Shown here: piece after piece, positions 20,436 to 29,137 of the stretch
Layout of the letters: every line of letters starts with the position of its first letter
How positions within the stretch are numbered: the first letter of the stretch is position 1
Source: a virus
Direction: 5' to 3' (one strand)
IMG/VR virus record: IMGVR_UViG_3300036719_001048
Location: 1-35,488 of that record
Length of the DNA: 35,488 bases
Position numbers and translations under genes: made by a program
Notes under the pieces: generated by a model
Told to the model about the DNA's origin: nothing
Database searches by the model: none
The model's input: only the letters and a program-made list of their open reading frames with translations

Positions 20436-20776
20436 TATTTCTTTTTTTGAACTTTATACAATGAGATGATATAATTATCTATAAGTTTTGCATAGTTACC
20501 CCATTGTTCTAAAATAGAAGGCGGAATTGGTATGTTTGCATCCATTACTTTACGGCCTTTTTTGTCATAGGCTACTACGTATGCCGTACATCCGGCACCA
20601 CTATCTCCTGTGAGTCCGAATATACTCCAGGTTATTTGCGAAGTGGTATCTTTTGTAAACTTGTTTGACTCAACATCTTTGATTTGTATTGAGTGTGGAA
20701 TAGTATCCGTTTGCGTTTGCACTTGCACGGGTGCGGTTGTAGTTAGTGCGATTGAAAGGGCGATTGCTGTTATCAT
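20435..20776 (-). CDS. Exported hypothetical protein, 113 aa, first gene of the lysis block
   Basis: A 113-residue protein with a short Sec-type signal (MITAIALSIALTTTAPVQVQ; cleavage about residue 18-20). The mature part has strands TSQITWSIFGLTGDSG and TAYVVAYDKKGRKVM and a C-terminal helix, so a small beta-rich periplasmic domain. It stands just before the holin genes, after a TACCTTTGTAAT element. It may regulate lysis or be anchored in the envelope; no family is recognised. Confidence 0.7.
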   Translation of the reverse strand: MITAIALSIALTTTAPVQVQTQTDTIPHSIQIKDVESNKFTKDTTSQITWSIFGLTGDSGAGCTAYVVAYDKKGRKVMDANIPIPPSILEQWGNYAKLIDNYIISLYKVQKKK

Positions 20777-20788
20777 ATTACAAAGGTA
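20777..20788 (-). promoter_or_regulatory. TACCTTTGTAAT promoter-like element before the lysis genes
   Basis: The minus strand reads TACCTTTGTAAT immediately before the ATG at 20776, between that gene and the fiber-like gene's stop. The -7 box matches TAnnTTTG and the whole 12-mer is identical to the small terminase promoter at 5735-5746, but no TTTG is found 19-21 bases upstream. The transcript would be almost leaderless. Confidence 0.4.
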
Positions 20789-22486
20789 TTAGAATTTAGA
20801 GATAATTTTCCAGTTGGTACCATCCGAGATAATTTGTACTGTGGCGTATTGTACTGCAAGTGAATAGGTAGCAGCACCATCAATGGTTTCGGATGCGTTA
20901 CCATCAACGGTTATGGTACCCGCTCCACTATTCTTTATGATTAGTATTCTACCTGTGCGACCCGATGATGCAGGGAGCGTTACGGTGAATGTACCAGATG
21001 TGCAATCAATAACATAGTCATCATTAGTGGCGGTGTATGCTCCGGTTTTGGTAACGTAGGCTTGTTTGAATCCGATGCCGGATATAGAACCTTGTACCTG
21101 TAATTCATCAACTCCGTTATCGGTAGTGGTATTAACCATTGTGTTACCACGTAGGAAAGTCTTTGTGATAGATGAATTACCGAGTGTTACGGTGTTGCTG
21201 CCTTGCCCTATTGCGGTATGACCGAATACCATTTCATTTGTATTCCCGTTGGCAGATGAGCGGGTATCTTGGCCGATGTAAATAGATTGTAATGATGTTT
21301 GGTTAGCACTACCTCCGCTTATTCTTCTACCTGCATCTGTTCCGATAGCTACGTTATTTGCCCCTGTTGTTATTTCTCGCAAAGCATCTGAACCTATTGC
21401 ACAATTATCTCCTGCTGTTGTAGAAAGCAATAATGCAGCCGTACCAATAGCCATATTATTAGAACCTGTACTATTTGTTCCTAAAGCATTAGCACCTATA
21501 CCAACATTTCGTGTTCCGGATGTTGTAGAATACAATGCTTCAAATCCAATAGCCATATTTCTATCTCCGGAAGTATGTAATTGCAAGGCACTCGCACCAA
21601 TAGCAGTATTAAAAAAACCAGATGTTGTTGACAACAAAGCATTATCACCTATACCTAAATTCCCCGAAGCAGATGAATTACTACTTGTTCCCCCGCCACC
21701 AATCCAAATATTTCTACCTGTCCCTCCGTTATAATAATTATTTATTTCAGTAGTCTGTCCACTTGTATTTACCTTATATCTTGTGGATATTGTGTTACCA
21801 CTCACCTGTAATTTATCAACTCCATTATCGGTGTTGGTGTTGATTAGGGTTGTGCCGGATACGGCTAATTTAGAAGCGGGGGCGGTGTAACCTATACCTA
21901 CATTTCCTGCTGATGTTATCCGCATCCATTCACTTGCTACTCCTATATTTCCAAAAACCAAAGGTGCAGAACTACCTGATGTTAAATCCGTTCCTGAAAG
22001 TATATAATTTATACCGCCTTGCGCTACAAAACGTTGTAAAGTTCCTGCATCTTGTATAATTTGATTAGTTCCTGATGCAGAATAAAGTTGCAGGTTTCCA
22101 TTAGTAGGTGCAGTAGTTCCAATCCCCACATTACCCGATGGATTAATAGTCATAGCCACCGCAGAAGCCGAATCCACAATGGATGAATTACCAATAGTAG
22201 TACCTGCCGTGAACTTGGGCACTCTGTTAATAGTACCACTCCCCCCAATGGTTCCACCTCCCCCTGCACCAACCTTCACCCAAGTCCGCTTGTACTTAAT
22301 ATACAGAGATGAATCAGCCGGCCTTATCAGTATTTGCGAACTATCAGCACTCACCCCGGCGGCGGTATCCTTAGTAGGAATACCCAACCCATTAACGTAA
22401 CGCACCTTACTACCCGTTTGTTGCCATTGTGCGGATGCAGATAGCGAACATAAAGTAAGGGTAATTAATAATAATCTTTGTAACAT
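20789..22486 (-). CDS. Fiber-like protein with signal peptide and YadA-type head repeats
   Basis: A 565-residue protein. Residues 1-19 are a clear Sec signal peptide (LLLITLTLCSLSASA, cleavage before Gln20). About 70-140 is a Gly-rich linker and a strand-turn unit NPSGNVGIGTTAP, repeated later as SAGNVGIGYTAP. About 265-405 holds tandem repeats of the YadA head/left-handed roll type, N-x-A-I-G-x-x-A-L-x-x-x-T-S-G (NMAIGFEALYSTTSG, NVGIGANAL, NMAIGTAALLLST). The C-terminal 90 residues have a YVIDCTSGTFTVTLP domain common in phage tail fibers. A signal peptide is unexpected in a virion protein assembled in the cytoplasm. Confidence 0.82.
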   Translation of the reverse strand: MLQRLLLITLTLCSLSASAQWQQTGSKVRYVNGLGIPTKDTAAGVSADSSQILIRPADSSLYIKYKRTWVKVGAGGGGTIGGSGTINRVPKFTAGTTIGNSSIVDSASAVAMTINPSGNVGIGTTAPTNGNLQLYSASGTNQIIQDAGTLQRFVAQGGINYILSGTDLTSGSSAPLVFGNIGVASEWMRITSAGNVGIGYTAPASKLAVSGTTLINTNTDNGVDKLQVSGNTISTRYKVNTSGQTTEINNYYNGGTGRNIWIGGGGTSSNSSASGNLGIGDNALLSTTSGFFNTAIGASALQLHTSGDRNMAIGFEALYSTTSGTRNVGIGANALGTNSTGSNNMAIGTAALLLSTTAGDNCAIGSDALREITTGANNVAIGTDAGRRISGGSANQTSLQSIYIGQDTRSSANGNTNEMVFGHTAIGQGSNTVTLGNSSITKTFLRGNTMVNTTTDNGVDELQVQGSISGIGFKQAYVTKTGAYTATNDDYVIDCTSGTFTVTLPASSGRTGRILIIKNSGAGTITVDGNASETIDGAATYSLAVQYATVQIISDGTNWKIISKF

Positions 22487-22495
22487 AGTATAGGT

Positions 22496-23185
22496 TTATT
22501 GAACTAAAATAATAATTTTCTCACCTGTAAAGAATGGCACTCCGGCATCTACTTCGAGCGTACCACTTCCAATAGTCCACTTTGCCCCTGTACCCGGTGT
22601 ACCCGAATAAACAATAGTTTCAAACGATGTACCGCCACGGCTACCATAGAGCATAGTCTTTCCCGCCCCACCCGGTATAACGATAGAAGTTTCCCCGCCC
22701 CCGGCAGTGTATTGTAATACCTGTGTAGTAGTTCCGCTAATAACAACCCCTGTAGGCGTTATGGTTGTGCCTGCTAAGCTATACGCCCCTGTACCTTGAT
22801 AACTTACCTGATAGGTGCTAATGTCTTTATTATTGCCCTGTAATGAGATTGATTGCAGCCATACTAACCCCGATACAATAACCAACCCTCCGGCGGTACC
22901 GTTATCAATCACGAACTTGAAAGATACTATCTCCCTGGCAAGTTGGCTATTCAGCATAAACAGGTACGAATAGTCATCTAACACAACCAACCCATCGCAG
23001 GATATACTCCACGATGCTACATCCGGGCGTGATTCTTTGAACCATGCGGAGGCAATACCTGTGGTTTCCATCTCATTTACGTTCACGCTGAAAGTGCAAT
23101 TCCTTGCACACGCAATTAACGTGTCAGTCATTGCGATTGAGTTGTATCGATATATGTTTAGCTTTTGGCCGGTTACGGGTGTCAT
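22496..23185 (-). CDS. Tail tube-like / distal tail protein, 229 aa
   Basis: A 229-residue protein. The first 130 residues resemble a phage major tail protein fold: CTFSVNVNEMETTGI, WFKESRPDVASWSISCDGLV and VSFKFVIDNG. This resembles the tail tube protein at 27701, which has SVSMDVKRDAID and MQTISVSGNAID at similar places. The C-terminal 90 residues are a separate beta domain rich in Gly/Thr (TAGGGETSIVIPGGAGK). It follows the baseplate gene (ATGA overlap), so it is likelier to form part of the distal tail or a tail-tip ring than the tube itself. Confidence 0.65.
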   Translation of the reverse strand: MTPVTGQKLNIYRYNSIAMTDTLIACARNCTFSVNVNEMETTGIASAWFKESRPDVASWSISCDGLVVLDDYSYLFMLNSQLAREIVSFKFVIDNGTAGGLVIVSGLVWLQSISLQGNNKDISTYQVSYQGTGAYSLAGTTITPTGVVISGTTTQVLQYTAGGGETSIVIPGGAGKTMLYGSRGGTSFETIVYSGTPGTGAKWTIGSGTLEVDAGVPFFTGEKIIILVQ

Positions 23186-25401
23186 CTGTTAGGTGTTAAA
23201 GTTTGCTTTATACTAAAAGTTAAATTTGTGTTAGCAATTTGTAACGCAGTACCACTTATTGTATTGTTAACGTAATCAATGGTACATGCACCCAAAATAT
23301 ACTTAAATGCGTTTATTGATATTGTTCCCGATGGGTCTGTAATTGCAAAGTTATTAACTAACCCGATAAAATAATCCCCCGCCTGATTGTAAACATTGTA
23401 CTGCGTAAAAGACATATTAACACGGGGCTTACTGAATATGTTGTAATACTGCGATAACAAAAGAATTGCAAGTGTGCTATAAGTAACACTACTATCCCCG
23501 TAACGAGTCCAGTTAAGTAACCCGTTATTAGATGTGGTTAGTAACGATTGAGATTGAGTACGTGAAACAATACTTGATATTACGGTATAATTTCCTAACT
23601 TAACATTTACCTCTTTTTTATAAGGTGAACTTGTGTTAACATTTTGGAAAGTGTATTTAGAATACTGCGATGTATAAGTTAACCGTGCATTACCAAAGAA
23701 TCCTTCTGTATGCGCCCCGCCTATTTGTGTACCTACTCTAAACGTAATCTCTAATGTTCCCGATGCAGGCGCACCGCTTGAATCAATAGTTATTCTTTGA
23801 GGGTTAACAATATCTCCCACTTCATACCTATAAGCCCCGGCTGATGTAGATGGATTGTACAACCATTCAGGGTCTGCCCCTGCTGCTTTCGTGTACTTGT
23901 AAAAGTTGCCACCCCCTACATCAATCTTTATTTCTATGTGCAAAAATGTAGCACCTCCCGTTCCACCGTACCCATCAAATGACAAACTAACTTTATCGTA
24001 TTCGTCTATCAGTACAGGAGTAGATACAAGCACCGTATTAGTAGTACCTCCATCTAAAAACAATCCGCTAACTCCATTAGTTGTTTGAATGTTTACCGAA
24101 CCACTTGTACCGATTGTTGTAGTCCAGTTATCCGGTGTACCATTCGGGGCGTTACCTGCAATGTTACTTAGCTTACTAAAATCTCCGTTAATAAGTTTGT
24201 TATAATTGTAATCAATATCCCCGCTAACCTCTACTATCGGAAATCCCTTTGATAGTATTTTCGTTTGTGAATTGTTTACAAAATAGAACGGAGTCAGCGT
24301 ATCACTTTGGTATGGCTGAATTGTGTAGTTCAATGTTTTTGTATAGGCAACATCGGCCGAAGTATCTTGATCCGTTTGGAATACCCGTATCGTATTACTT
24401 GCCCTTTCGTTTACTGAGGTTATCCACCACTCACCGCCCGACTGATATATTTGCGCTCCAAATGCCGTACAAATAATTTCTATAATCTCATAACAGGTTA
24501 GATAAGCCTCCGAGCCTGTTTGCCAGTTACATTGAGTAACGTATATCTGCCGAAGAGCGCTTGTTGCATCTGATAGCTGCGATGTGTAGTAATTAACGGC
24601 AAAGTTTACTTTGTAGCCGCCCGGATATAATAAATAGGCAAGGCAATTGTTTATTGTTTTAACAATACTTTCTGTACTTGTCAGAAGCGGTACACCGGGT
24701 AGGTAGGTAACCGATTTTAATTGCCCGATTGCATCTACACAAATAATATCAATGATTGTACTCCCTGTTGTAAATGGCAGCGAAATAGTATCCATTAATA
24801 TAAAGCCATTCCACAACAAATAGGTTGTACCACTTGCATAAAATTTAACAAAGTATTTTCTATCATCTGTAGATAGGAAGTCAGGGAAAGGGCCTGTAAA
24901 GTTTGTGAAGTCTGCCCGTATTGTAAATGTAGTTGGTAATATTGGCTGGAATGGGTCATCGTTAGAGGCAAGGCAATCAAGCACAAACGGATTGAGTGAA
25001 GTGTTAATGGGGTATGTTGCCCCTGTGTATAGTTTCTCCCATATTTCAGCCGTGAAAGTATGCCCAGATTTGCCTACTGCTGATAGGGTGTATTTCTTTC
25101 CGTATGCAGGTGGTACTACTGCCGGGGGTATTTCTACCGGATTGGATTCGGTACAGGTATCGCCCTCCGTAACCCGGCTATTGTAAGGCGGTGCAGTAGG
25201 TATGCCACCTACGTATATTTCAGCCGTGTAATCACGGTCTATATCCATGCAATACCCAGTATCAAAATCTAATTTTGCGGTGTTGTAGCCCACCACAACA
25301 TCGTTACCGGAGCAATCAACGAAACTAATATAAACGAATCCATCATCCGAGGCGGTAAGGTCACCTGCAATTACATCAATTACTACTTTTTTACAAGGCA
25401 T
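23182..25401 (-). CDS. Tail-associated baseplate protein with carbohydrate-binding insert
   Basis: A 739-residue protein following the tape measure, the usual place of the Tal/baseplate hub. Residues 155-235 (TTFTIRADFTNFTG, RKYFVKFYASG, DIICVDAIGQLKSV) fit the hub-like beta domain of Bacteroidota phages. A segment starting about residue 403 (LINGDFSKL, then GTPDNWTT and VSLSFDGYGG) has the N-G-D-F / P-D-x-W pattern of CBM4/9-type carbohydrate-binding modules and runs to about 580. The end returns to the hub type (YNVYNQAGDYFIG). It likely binds host glycans at the tail tip. Confidence 0.75.
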   Translation of the reverse strand: MPCKKVVIDVIAGDLTASDDGFVYISFVDCSGNDVVVGYNTAKLDFDTGYCMDIDRDYTAEIYVGGIPTAPPYNSRVTEGDTCTESNPVEIPPAVVPPAYGKKYTLSAVGKSGHTFTAEIWEKLYTGATYPINTSLNPFVLDCLASNDDPFQPILPTTFTIRADFTNFTGPFPDFLSTDDRKYFVKFYASGTTYLLWNGFILMDTISLPFTTGSTIIDIICVDAIGQLKSVTYLPGVPLLTSTESIVKTINNCLAYLLYPGGYKVNFAVNYYTSQLSDATSALRQIYVTQCNWQTGSEAYLTCYEIIEIICTAFGAQIYQSGGEWWITSVNERASNTIRVFQTDQDTSADVAYTKTLNYTIQPYQSDTLTPFYFVNNSQTKILSKGFPIVEVSGDIDYNYNKLINGDFSKLSNIAGNAPNGTPDNWTTTIGTSGSVNIQTTNGVSGLFLDGGTTNTVLVSTPVLIDEYDKVSLSFDGYGGTGGATFLHIEIKIDVGGGNFYKYTKAAGADPEWLYNPSTSAGAYRYEVGDIVNPQRITIDSSGAPASGTLEITFRVGTQIGGAHTEGFFGNARLTYTSQYSKYTFQNVNTSSPYKKEVNVKLGNYTVISSIVSRTQSQSLLTTSNNGLLNWTRYGDSSVTYSTLAILLLSQYYNIFSKPRVNMSFTQYNVYNQAGDYFIGLVNNFAITDPSGTISINAFKYILGACTIDYVNNTISGTALQIANTNLTFSIKQTLTPNR

Positions 25402-25405
25402 GTTA

Positions 25406-27046
25406 TTACGTTGTAAGTGAGCGGAATGTACCCGTTCTTTGTTGTGAAAGGAATATATCGTTACCCCTAATTATACCCTCTACCATTACCCTGCTGCTAT
25501 TACTCCCCCCCATCTGCGATGCCGATGCAATGATTTGTTTCATTTGGTCGGGGCGTACAATATGCTCTGTACCGTGTAACATTACAGGGTAACCGGATTG
25601 GGGGCCGGATACGGTACCGCCTTCGGAGAAGCCGAGGAGTTTCTTGAATACGCCTGTAAAGCCTTGCCCGAACGACAAACCGCCCCCGCCACCTGGCAAT
25701 GCCATAAGTATCGCTTGGAATATAGCCGCTTGAACTGCTGCCTTTGCAATGTCAATAGCAATTTGCTTAAACATATTACCAAATGCTTCGCCTAAACTTG
25801 CCCCGTTTTGCATAGCAGTAAATAACCCGGTTACGCTATTCATTAAATTATTTGTAAGTGCAGCCGCTTGCGATTCTCTTAATTGCTCTTCGTACTTCAT
25901 CTGTTCCGAATTCCTTACGGCAAGTGCATTGTTAAGCGTATTGTTAGCAGTTACTTGTAATTGTAAATTCTGTAAATCCTGTGTGCCTGTGTTACGTTGT
26001 GGGGCAAGCATTTCAGTTTGTTGCCCGCCTTTCTGCCCGAAGTTTAGCCTATCATTTTGAGCGTTAAATCTTTCTAACAATGGAAGAATCGCATTGAGAT
26101 TATTCATGTAGTTTTCTAATGCACCGTTGATTTTTTCAACTGCTCCGGTTGCCCCTGTCTTATCTTCTTTAAATGGTGCAATAGTATTTTCTTGTACTTT
26201 TTTATTTAAATCATCAATTTCTTTTTGGATTGCAGTTCTTTTTGCTACGCTTTCAGTTATTGTTTTTAATAATTGCTCATTTACATTTTCTCTTGCTGCT
26301 GCTTTACCTATTTTATTAGGTATATAAAATTGCCCTTTAACTTGTTTGCCTTCGCTAATTGCATTTAAATCTAAATTTGACTGCGTTACTGCATCTGCTT
26401 CTTCCTTTTCTAACTTAAATAATTCAGTCTGCTTTTCAGTCATTAAATTTTGAGCAGCCTTTGCTTTTGCAACCATTATAATGGCAGCAGACAATTTCTT
26501 ATACGCATCGCCTGCTTGACCAAGCATTATTGATTCTTTAGAATATCCTGCAAAATATTCTCCAAAATTATCCATCAACTCTTTTACGGCTGCGTTTCTT
26601 GCCGATAATGGCAAATTTGCATTTGTTGCAGTAGTATATAATACACTTAATGATACCTGTTCCTTTGCTAAACTTGCTGCATATTCATCATTTGCTTTTT
26701 TTGCTGCTTCGGTCGCTTCTTTTGTACCACTTAATCCTCTTGTCCACGCCCCGAACCCTAATTGAGCAAACTGCAACCCTGCAACAAGTGCTGAAATACC
26801 TAATCCCAACGCCCCGGCAGCGGGGAGGATGTTTGTTAAGTTATTTGCAATGGCATTAAATCCATACGGTAAATCCTGAATAACCCGTGATAGTCCGGTG
26901 AAATCTCTGCCCATCCTCCCAGTTGCACCACCTGCCCTACCTGCTGCTGCCGATACCCCGTTTAATGATGTAACGGTTTGTTGTAAAGCAGCAAGTGCCT
27001 GTTGGTTGTTAGCGGTTAGTGTAATCTGTAAGGTCTGAACTGCCAT
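25406..27046 (-). CDS. Tail tape measure protein
   Basis: A 546-residue protein following the tail chaperones. It has long helical stretches, an N-terminal region (LQITLTANNQQALAALQQTV) rich in Ala/Gln, a hydrophobic segment about 70-95 (ILPAAGALGLGISALVAGLQ), a central coiled-coil-prone part and a Gly-rich C-terminal section (LPGGGGGLSFGQG). This is the profile of a siphovirus tape measure. At about 0.15 nm per residue the tail would be near 80 nm. Starts 1 base after the stop of the frameshifted chaperone frame. Confidence 0.9.
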   Translation of the reverse strand: MAVQTLQITLTANNQQALAALQQTVTSLNGVSAAAGRAGGATGRMGRDFTGLSRVIQDLPYGFNAIANNLTNILPAAGALGLGISALVAGLQFAQLGFGAWTRGLSGTKEATEAAKKANDEYAASLAKEQVSLSVLYTTATNANLPLSARNAAVKELMDNFGEYFAGYSKESIMLGQAGDAYKKLSAAIIMVAKAKAAQNLMTEKQTELFKLEKEEADAVTQSNLDLNAISEGKQVKGQFYIPNKIGKAAARENVNEQLLKTITESVAKRTAIQKEIDDLNKKVQENTIAPFKEDKTGATGAVEKINGALENYMNNLNAILPLLERFNAQNDRLNFGQKGGQQTEMLAPQRNTGTQDLQNLQLQVTANNTLNNALAVRNSEQMKYEEQLRESQAAALTNNLMNSVTGLFTAMQNGASLGEAFGNMFKQIAIDIAKAAVQAAIFQAILMALPGGGGGLSFGQGFTGVFKKLLGFSEGGTVSGPQSGYPVMLHGTEHIVRPDQMKQIIASASQMGGSNSSRVMVEGIIRGNDIFLSQQRTGTFRSLTT

Positions 27047-27047
27047 C

Positions 27048-27697
27048 TTATATTGCTTGTGAAAGTTTCTTCATGTTTTCGATAAACTGCTCTGTTGTTA
27101 ATCTTTCGCCCCGATCCGGTATTTCATCTGTTGACAAAGGTAAGAACTCTTGTATATCCTTTCGCTTGCCGCTTTCGGTGTTCGTGCAATAAATGATATA
27201 CGCTATCATTCGTGTACGCTGCCATTCGGCTAACTGCTTCGCTTCGTATCCTTTCCTGTATAAAAGAAATTCCCGCCATGTAAGCCGCCAAAATACTTCT
27301 ATACTTAGGCCTGCTTCAATGGCGAGAACTATAATCTCATCCCAAGTCTTTTCCCTTAACTTTTTTTTTCTTCTACAGGCTTTTCATCCGTTGGTACATC
27401 TGGAGTCATGCACTTTATAGTGTAGTGGATAAACTCATTCACCGCCTTACCATTCGCCCCGCCCGCTTCATCTATGTACCTTGCAGCAGTCCTATCATCT
27501 ATCACTTGCCCTGCGCTCTCACTTGCTGCCTGTACCATTGTTATAATATGCTTGAAGGAAAACACCTCACCGTTGTATAGGCTTAACAACTTGCTGATAG
27601 GAATATCTCCATTCAGTTCGCAGTAGCGGTGCATCGCCCATGTACCCCATTCCAATTTAATAACACCCCCCGAAATCTGTAGTTCGTATGGTGTCAT
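27048..27697 (-). CDS. Tail assembly chaperone, frameshifted G-T fusion product
   Basis: The frame -1 to the 113-residue chaperone gene is open from before the slip site to TAA at 27050-27048, 1 base before the tape measure ATG. It has no suitable start near its beginning. It encodes about 104 residues with TWDEIIVLAIEAGL, VFWRLTWREFLLYRKGYEA and RTRMIAYIIYC, the pattern of the second tail chaperone (T part) in Bacteroidota phages. A -1 slip at the A-run (27369-27361) would make a fusion of about 216 residues, as with lambda gpG/gpGT. Such pairs hold the tape measure during tail assembly. Confidence 0.85.
27356..27697 (-). CDS. Tail assembly chaperone (G-type, unshifted product)
   Basis: A 113-residue protein between the tail tube gene and the tape measure. 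It begins MTPYELQISGGVIKLEWGTW and includes MHRYCELNGDIPISKLLSLY, matching the tail chaperone family of Bacteroidota phages. It ends KPVEEKKS just past a run of nine A residues. The stop comes right after the slip site, so most ribosomes make this short form and a minority the fusion. Starts 4 bases after the tail tube stop. Confidence 0.85.
   Translation of the reverse strand: MTPYELQISGGVIKLEWGTWAMHRYCELNGDIPISKLLSLYNGEVFSFKHIITMVQAASESAGQVIDDRTAARYIDEAGGANGKAVNEFIHYTIKCMTPDVPTDEKPVEEKKS
27360..27369 (-). other. Slippery sequence for -1 ribosomal frameshift
   Basis: On the minus strand the run is G-AAAAAAAAA-G, read in frame as GAA AAA AAA AGT TAA. It contains the A_AAA_AAA heptamer in the correct phase (X_XXY_YYZ), and the stop follows one codon later. 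The -1 frame continues for 104 codons to the tape measure start. No strong downstream hairpin was obvious. Confidence 0.8.
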
Positions 27698-27700
27698 AAA

Positions 27701-28141
27701 TTAGTACGTTTTAGTTTGGGTCATTGGCGCACTTTGTACACCAAATTCTGCATCGAACTTCATCAAGTCTTTATCCTTTGCATCAAGTTTGATAGAGGTA
27801 ACGAAGATATTACCCGTATAAACGATGTCTCCGGATACAGGTGATGCAGGGCCGAACTTTGCAGCTACAACCGCTTTGCTTCCTACCAAAGAATACAACC
27901 GCTCGTAGCTTTCTTTATCGATTGTGCCTGTTTGGTCGATTGCATTACCGCTAACCGAAATGGTCTGCATCACGCTATCACCAGGCAATTGTTGGTCGCC
28001 ACATTTAGAATCAGCATCAATGGCATCTCTTTTTACATCCATTGATACAGAAGTTAAACACGCAACAGGGAGAAAGGTAGCGTTATTGTCCCAGTCAATT
28101 TGCAGAATTATATCTCTGCCGTTTACGAAAGTGTATGCCAT
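27701..28141 (-). CDS. Major tail tube protein
   Basis: A 146-residue protein before the tail chaperones, the standard place for the tail tube. AYTFVNGRDIILQIDWD, VACLTSVSMDVKRDAIDADSK and QTISVSGNAIDQTG (each quoted in part) fit the TP901-1/phage_tail_2-like major tail protein: two beta-sandwich halves with a long beta loop. It forms the hexameric rings of the tail. A TACCTTTGTAAT element lies 18 bases before its ATG, which suits a highly expressed gene. Confidence 0.88.
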   Translation of the reverse strand: MAYTFVNGRDIILQIDWDNNATFLPVACLTSVSMDVKRDAIDADSKCGDQQLPGDSVMQTISVSGNAIDQTGTIDKESYERLYSLVGSKAVVAAKFGPASPVSGDIVYTGNIFVTSIKLDAKDKDLMKFDAEFGVQSAPMTQTKTY

Positions 28142-28142
28142 T

Positions 28143-28559
28143 TTATATTGTTTGAGTGATTACAAAGGTATAACGAATTATTACACGAAAAGTATTCTCA
28201 AAGGGGTCTAAGTCCTCTAAGTTGTTGATTGATTCACATACCACGTTTTTACAATCCCACCCTACAGGTAAGGTTACCACCGTGTCTGAATTGATACCGC
28301 CTACAACCAACTCTGCTATTTGCTCTGCCCTTTTGAATCCGAAATTGCTGCCCTTAGTTACTATATCCACGTTAGCCGATACCTCAAACTGAAAGCAGTC
28401 TTTCCCTTCGCCCTGGTTCGCAGTTCGAGAACTGATAACAATATACTCCCCATCCGCATCCGTTGGGGTCATGCCATCGTAAACATCTATGTAGGCGTAT
28501 GCCTGTAGCCTGGCAACTAACCATTGTTTTATCGGTATGGCGGGGTTTTTCATTATCAT
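28143..28559 (-). CDS. Tail terminator/completion protein
   Basis: A 138-residue protein located between the gp10-like and tail tube genes, as in HK97 and related phages. It starts with helices (PIKQWLVARLQAYAYI) and continues with strands EYIVISSRTANQG and FQFEVSANVDIVT, the pattern of DUF3168-like tail terminators, which cap the tail tube before it joins the head. ATG at 28559 overlaps the preceding stop (ATGA); a second ATG two codons later is possible. Confidence 0.75.
   Translation of the reverse strand: MIMKNPAIPIKQWLVARLQAYAYIDVYDGMTPTDADGEYIVISSRTANQGEGKDCFQFEVSANVDIVTKGSNFGFKRAEQIAELVVGGINSDTVVTLPVGWDCKNVVCESINNLEDLDPFENTFRVIIRYTFVITQTI
28159..28170 (-). promoter_or_regulatory. TACCTTTGTAAT promoter-like element before the tail tube gene
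   Basis: The minus strand TACCTTTGTAAT lies 18 bases upstream of the tail tube ATG, inside the last codons of the tail terminator gene. The 12-mer is identical to those at 5735-5746 and 20777-20788. The expected -33 TTTG is not exact (TTTTCG at about the right distance). Confidence 0.45.
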
Positions 28560-29137
28560 GTGAATAATCTTCTTAATCTTCTCAGTAACTTAGGTTTCTC
28601 TTTCTCATACGCAGGCAGCATAAATGGTTGTGCGTTTACACCGTTTTTAATGATGTGCCATGCTATTGCTTCGGCAGTTTTTATCAAATCTGATTTTCTT
28701 GTACTTCTTCTGCCTGTTGCTGCATTTGTTCTTTGCGCTAACTTTTTTCTCTTAACCCATAAAAGTATAGCCTGTAAGAAATCGTAATAATCCCCAGTGC
28801 CTTTCCCTTTATATTGTGCTGCAAAGGCGTGATATTCAGATGCTACCTGCCCCCCTCCTTTAATCTTAAATACTTTCTTTTTAGTACCAAATTCAACATA
28901 TGGTGCATAGCCTACCGTACTAAATACTGACTTAAATAAATCGTTACTTATATCGATATTAATTGATTGTTTTAATTTGCCAAAATTACCGGGTGCATTT
29001 CGTTTTGCGTTCTTTTGTATAGCCAATGCACTTGCTGCTAATTCATTACTTAATCCGGTTGTTGCATTTGTATTAATTCGGTTAATTGCATTCTGCAACT
29101 CTGGTATTCCTGATATGTTTAATGCAAACCCTGCCAT
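28556..29137 (-). CDS. HK97 gp10-like tail/neck protein
   Basis: A 193-residue basic protein. ELAASALAIQKNAKRNAPGNFGKLKQSI (key part KRNAPGNFGKLKQSI, about 45-59) and GYAPYVEFGTKKK (about 76-88) are the hallmarks of the HK97 gp10-like family: A-P-x-x-x-G-x-L-x-x-S-I and Y-A-x-x-V-E-F-G-T. A Lys/Arg-rich C-terminus follows. These proteins sit at the head-tail joint. Confidence 0.88.
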   Translation of the reverse strand: MAGFALNISGIPELQNAINRINTNATTGLSNELAASALAIQKNAKRNAPGNFGKLKQSINIDISNDLFKSVFSTVGYAPYVEFGTKKKVFKIKGGGQVASEYHAFAAQYKGKGTGDYYDFLQAILLWVKRKKLAQRTNAATGRRSTRKSDLIKTAEAIAWHIIKNGVNAQPFMLPAYEKEKPKLLRRLRRLFT

